Below are positions 4,891 to 5,042 of a stretch of 5,042 nt of DNA, piece after piece. Every line of letters begins with the position of its first letter. Position 1 is the stretch's first letter. A program made the translations under genes and the position numbers. The notes under the pieces are model-generated. The model was not told the origin of the DNA, ran no database searches, and saw nothing but the letters and a program-made list of their open reading frames with translations. This DNA comes from an uncultured Parabacteroides sp. (lineage in GTDB: Bacteria > Bacteroidota > Bacteroidia > Bacteroidales > Tannerellaceae): assembly GCA_900547435.1 (NCBI GenBank), contig URGO01000187.1:1-5042 (forward strand), read 5' to 3'.

Positions 4891-5042
4891 GGCGGCGGCA
4901 CCTTCTTCTCCTCCATCGCCTTCCAGTCGGTTGTCATCTTCGGGATGTGCTTCTCGGTGCTGCCGGTGGCCGGTCTGTCCCTTCCCTTCTTTTCGGCGGG
5001 CGGCTCCTCCACCGCCACCCTCTACATCGGCATCGGGCTGGT
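4891..5042 (+). CDS. FtsW/RodA/SpoVE-family glycosyltransferase, C-terminal fragment
   Basis: The plus frame reads about 50 residues to the window edge: TFFSSIAFQSVVIFGMCFSV, then LPVAGLSLPFFSAGGSST, then ATLYIGIGLV. The LPVxGLxLPFFSxGGSS block is the hallmark of the SEDS family (FtsW, RodA, SpoVE), membrane enzymes that polymerise lipid II into peptidoglycan at the septum or side wall. The FSAGGSS variant (rather than FSYGGSS) and high GC are common in Oscillospirales-type Clostridia. Which SEDS member it is cannot be told from this piece. There is no start codon in context; the upstream frame stays open into foreign sequence, so the left boundary (about 4891) is approximate. It is in the opposite orientation to the EtfB piece, so at least one more breakpoint lies between about 4852 and 4890. 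Confidence 0.75.

Noticed and set aside
4719..5018. A 99-residue minus-strand ORF rich in Pro, Arg and Trp
   Set aside because: It is a shadow in GC-rich DNA: it overlaps the FtsW/RodA reading on the plus strand and the EtfB reading in another minus frame, and has no recognisable motif.
1..5042. CRISPR array, tRNA or rRNA gene, insertion sequence or integrase
   Set aside because: No regularly spaced repeats, cloverleaf-like sequence, rRNA segment, transposase motif or terminal inverted repeats were found when reading both strands.

Overview
The first ~4.73 kb looks like one stretch of a Bacteroidales chromosome (Bacteroides/Parabacteroides-like gut bacterium). The evidence is promoters of the Bacteroidota type (TTTG, 18-19 bp spacer, TAnnTTTG), A/T-rich translation starts mostly without Shine-Dalgarno sequences, Bacteroidales-like ribosomal proteins L21 and L27, and an IMP dehydrogenase of the type shared by Bacteroidales and Tritrichomonas. 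No genus is called.

Layout. On the minus strand, reading right to left from a promoter near 1550-1580, lies a three-gene cluster: an ECF-type sigma factor (1496-924), an overlapping gene for a cytosolic protein with an anti-sigma-like helical N-terminus and a C39-like papain-fold domain (931-278), and, 11 bp further on, the start of an M48-family metallopeptidase that runs off the left edge (266-1). Divergent from it, a second promoter drives rplU-rpmA (50S proteins L21 and L27), which end in a strong intrinsic terminator. Both promoters have a -33 box lying inside a short AT-rich palindrome. Next comes a 599-residue membrane-anchored MutS-family ATPase without a mismatch-recognition domain (2490-4289). 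It converges on the 3' part of an IMP dehydrogenase gene (guaB, minus strand), with a hairpin terminator between them.

The right end is not natural. From about 4740 the GC content rises to about 70%, and within 300 bp the sequence reads as three unrelated gene pieces: the IMPDH C-terminus (minus), an internal piece of electron-transfer flavoprotein beta subunit (EtfB, minus, in frame with IMPDH by chance), and the C-terminal core of an FtsW/RodA/SpoVE glycosyltransferase (plus). The last two look like high-GC Clostridia. The IMPDH-EtfB switch falls exactly where both families encode Ala-Leu-Ala-Met-Gly-Ala-Asp, so a short shared sequence probably caused an assembly or amplification chimera. 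An apparent 173-residue ORF spanning it should not be annotated as one protein.

The most interesting biology is the sigma factor / C39-like regulator / M48 protease cluster. Its layout suggests a sigma factor controlled by a cytosolic partner that carries a possibly catalytic protease fold. This is inference from gene order and motifs.
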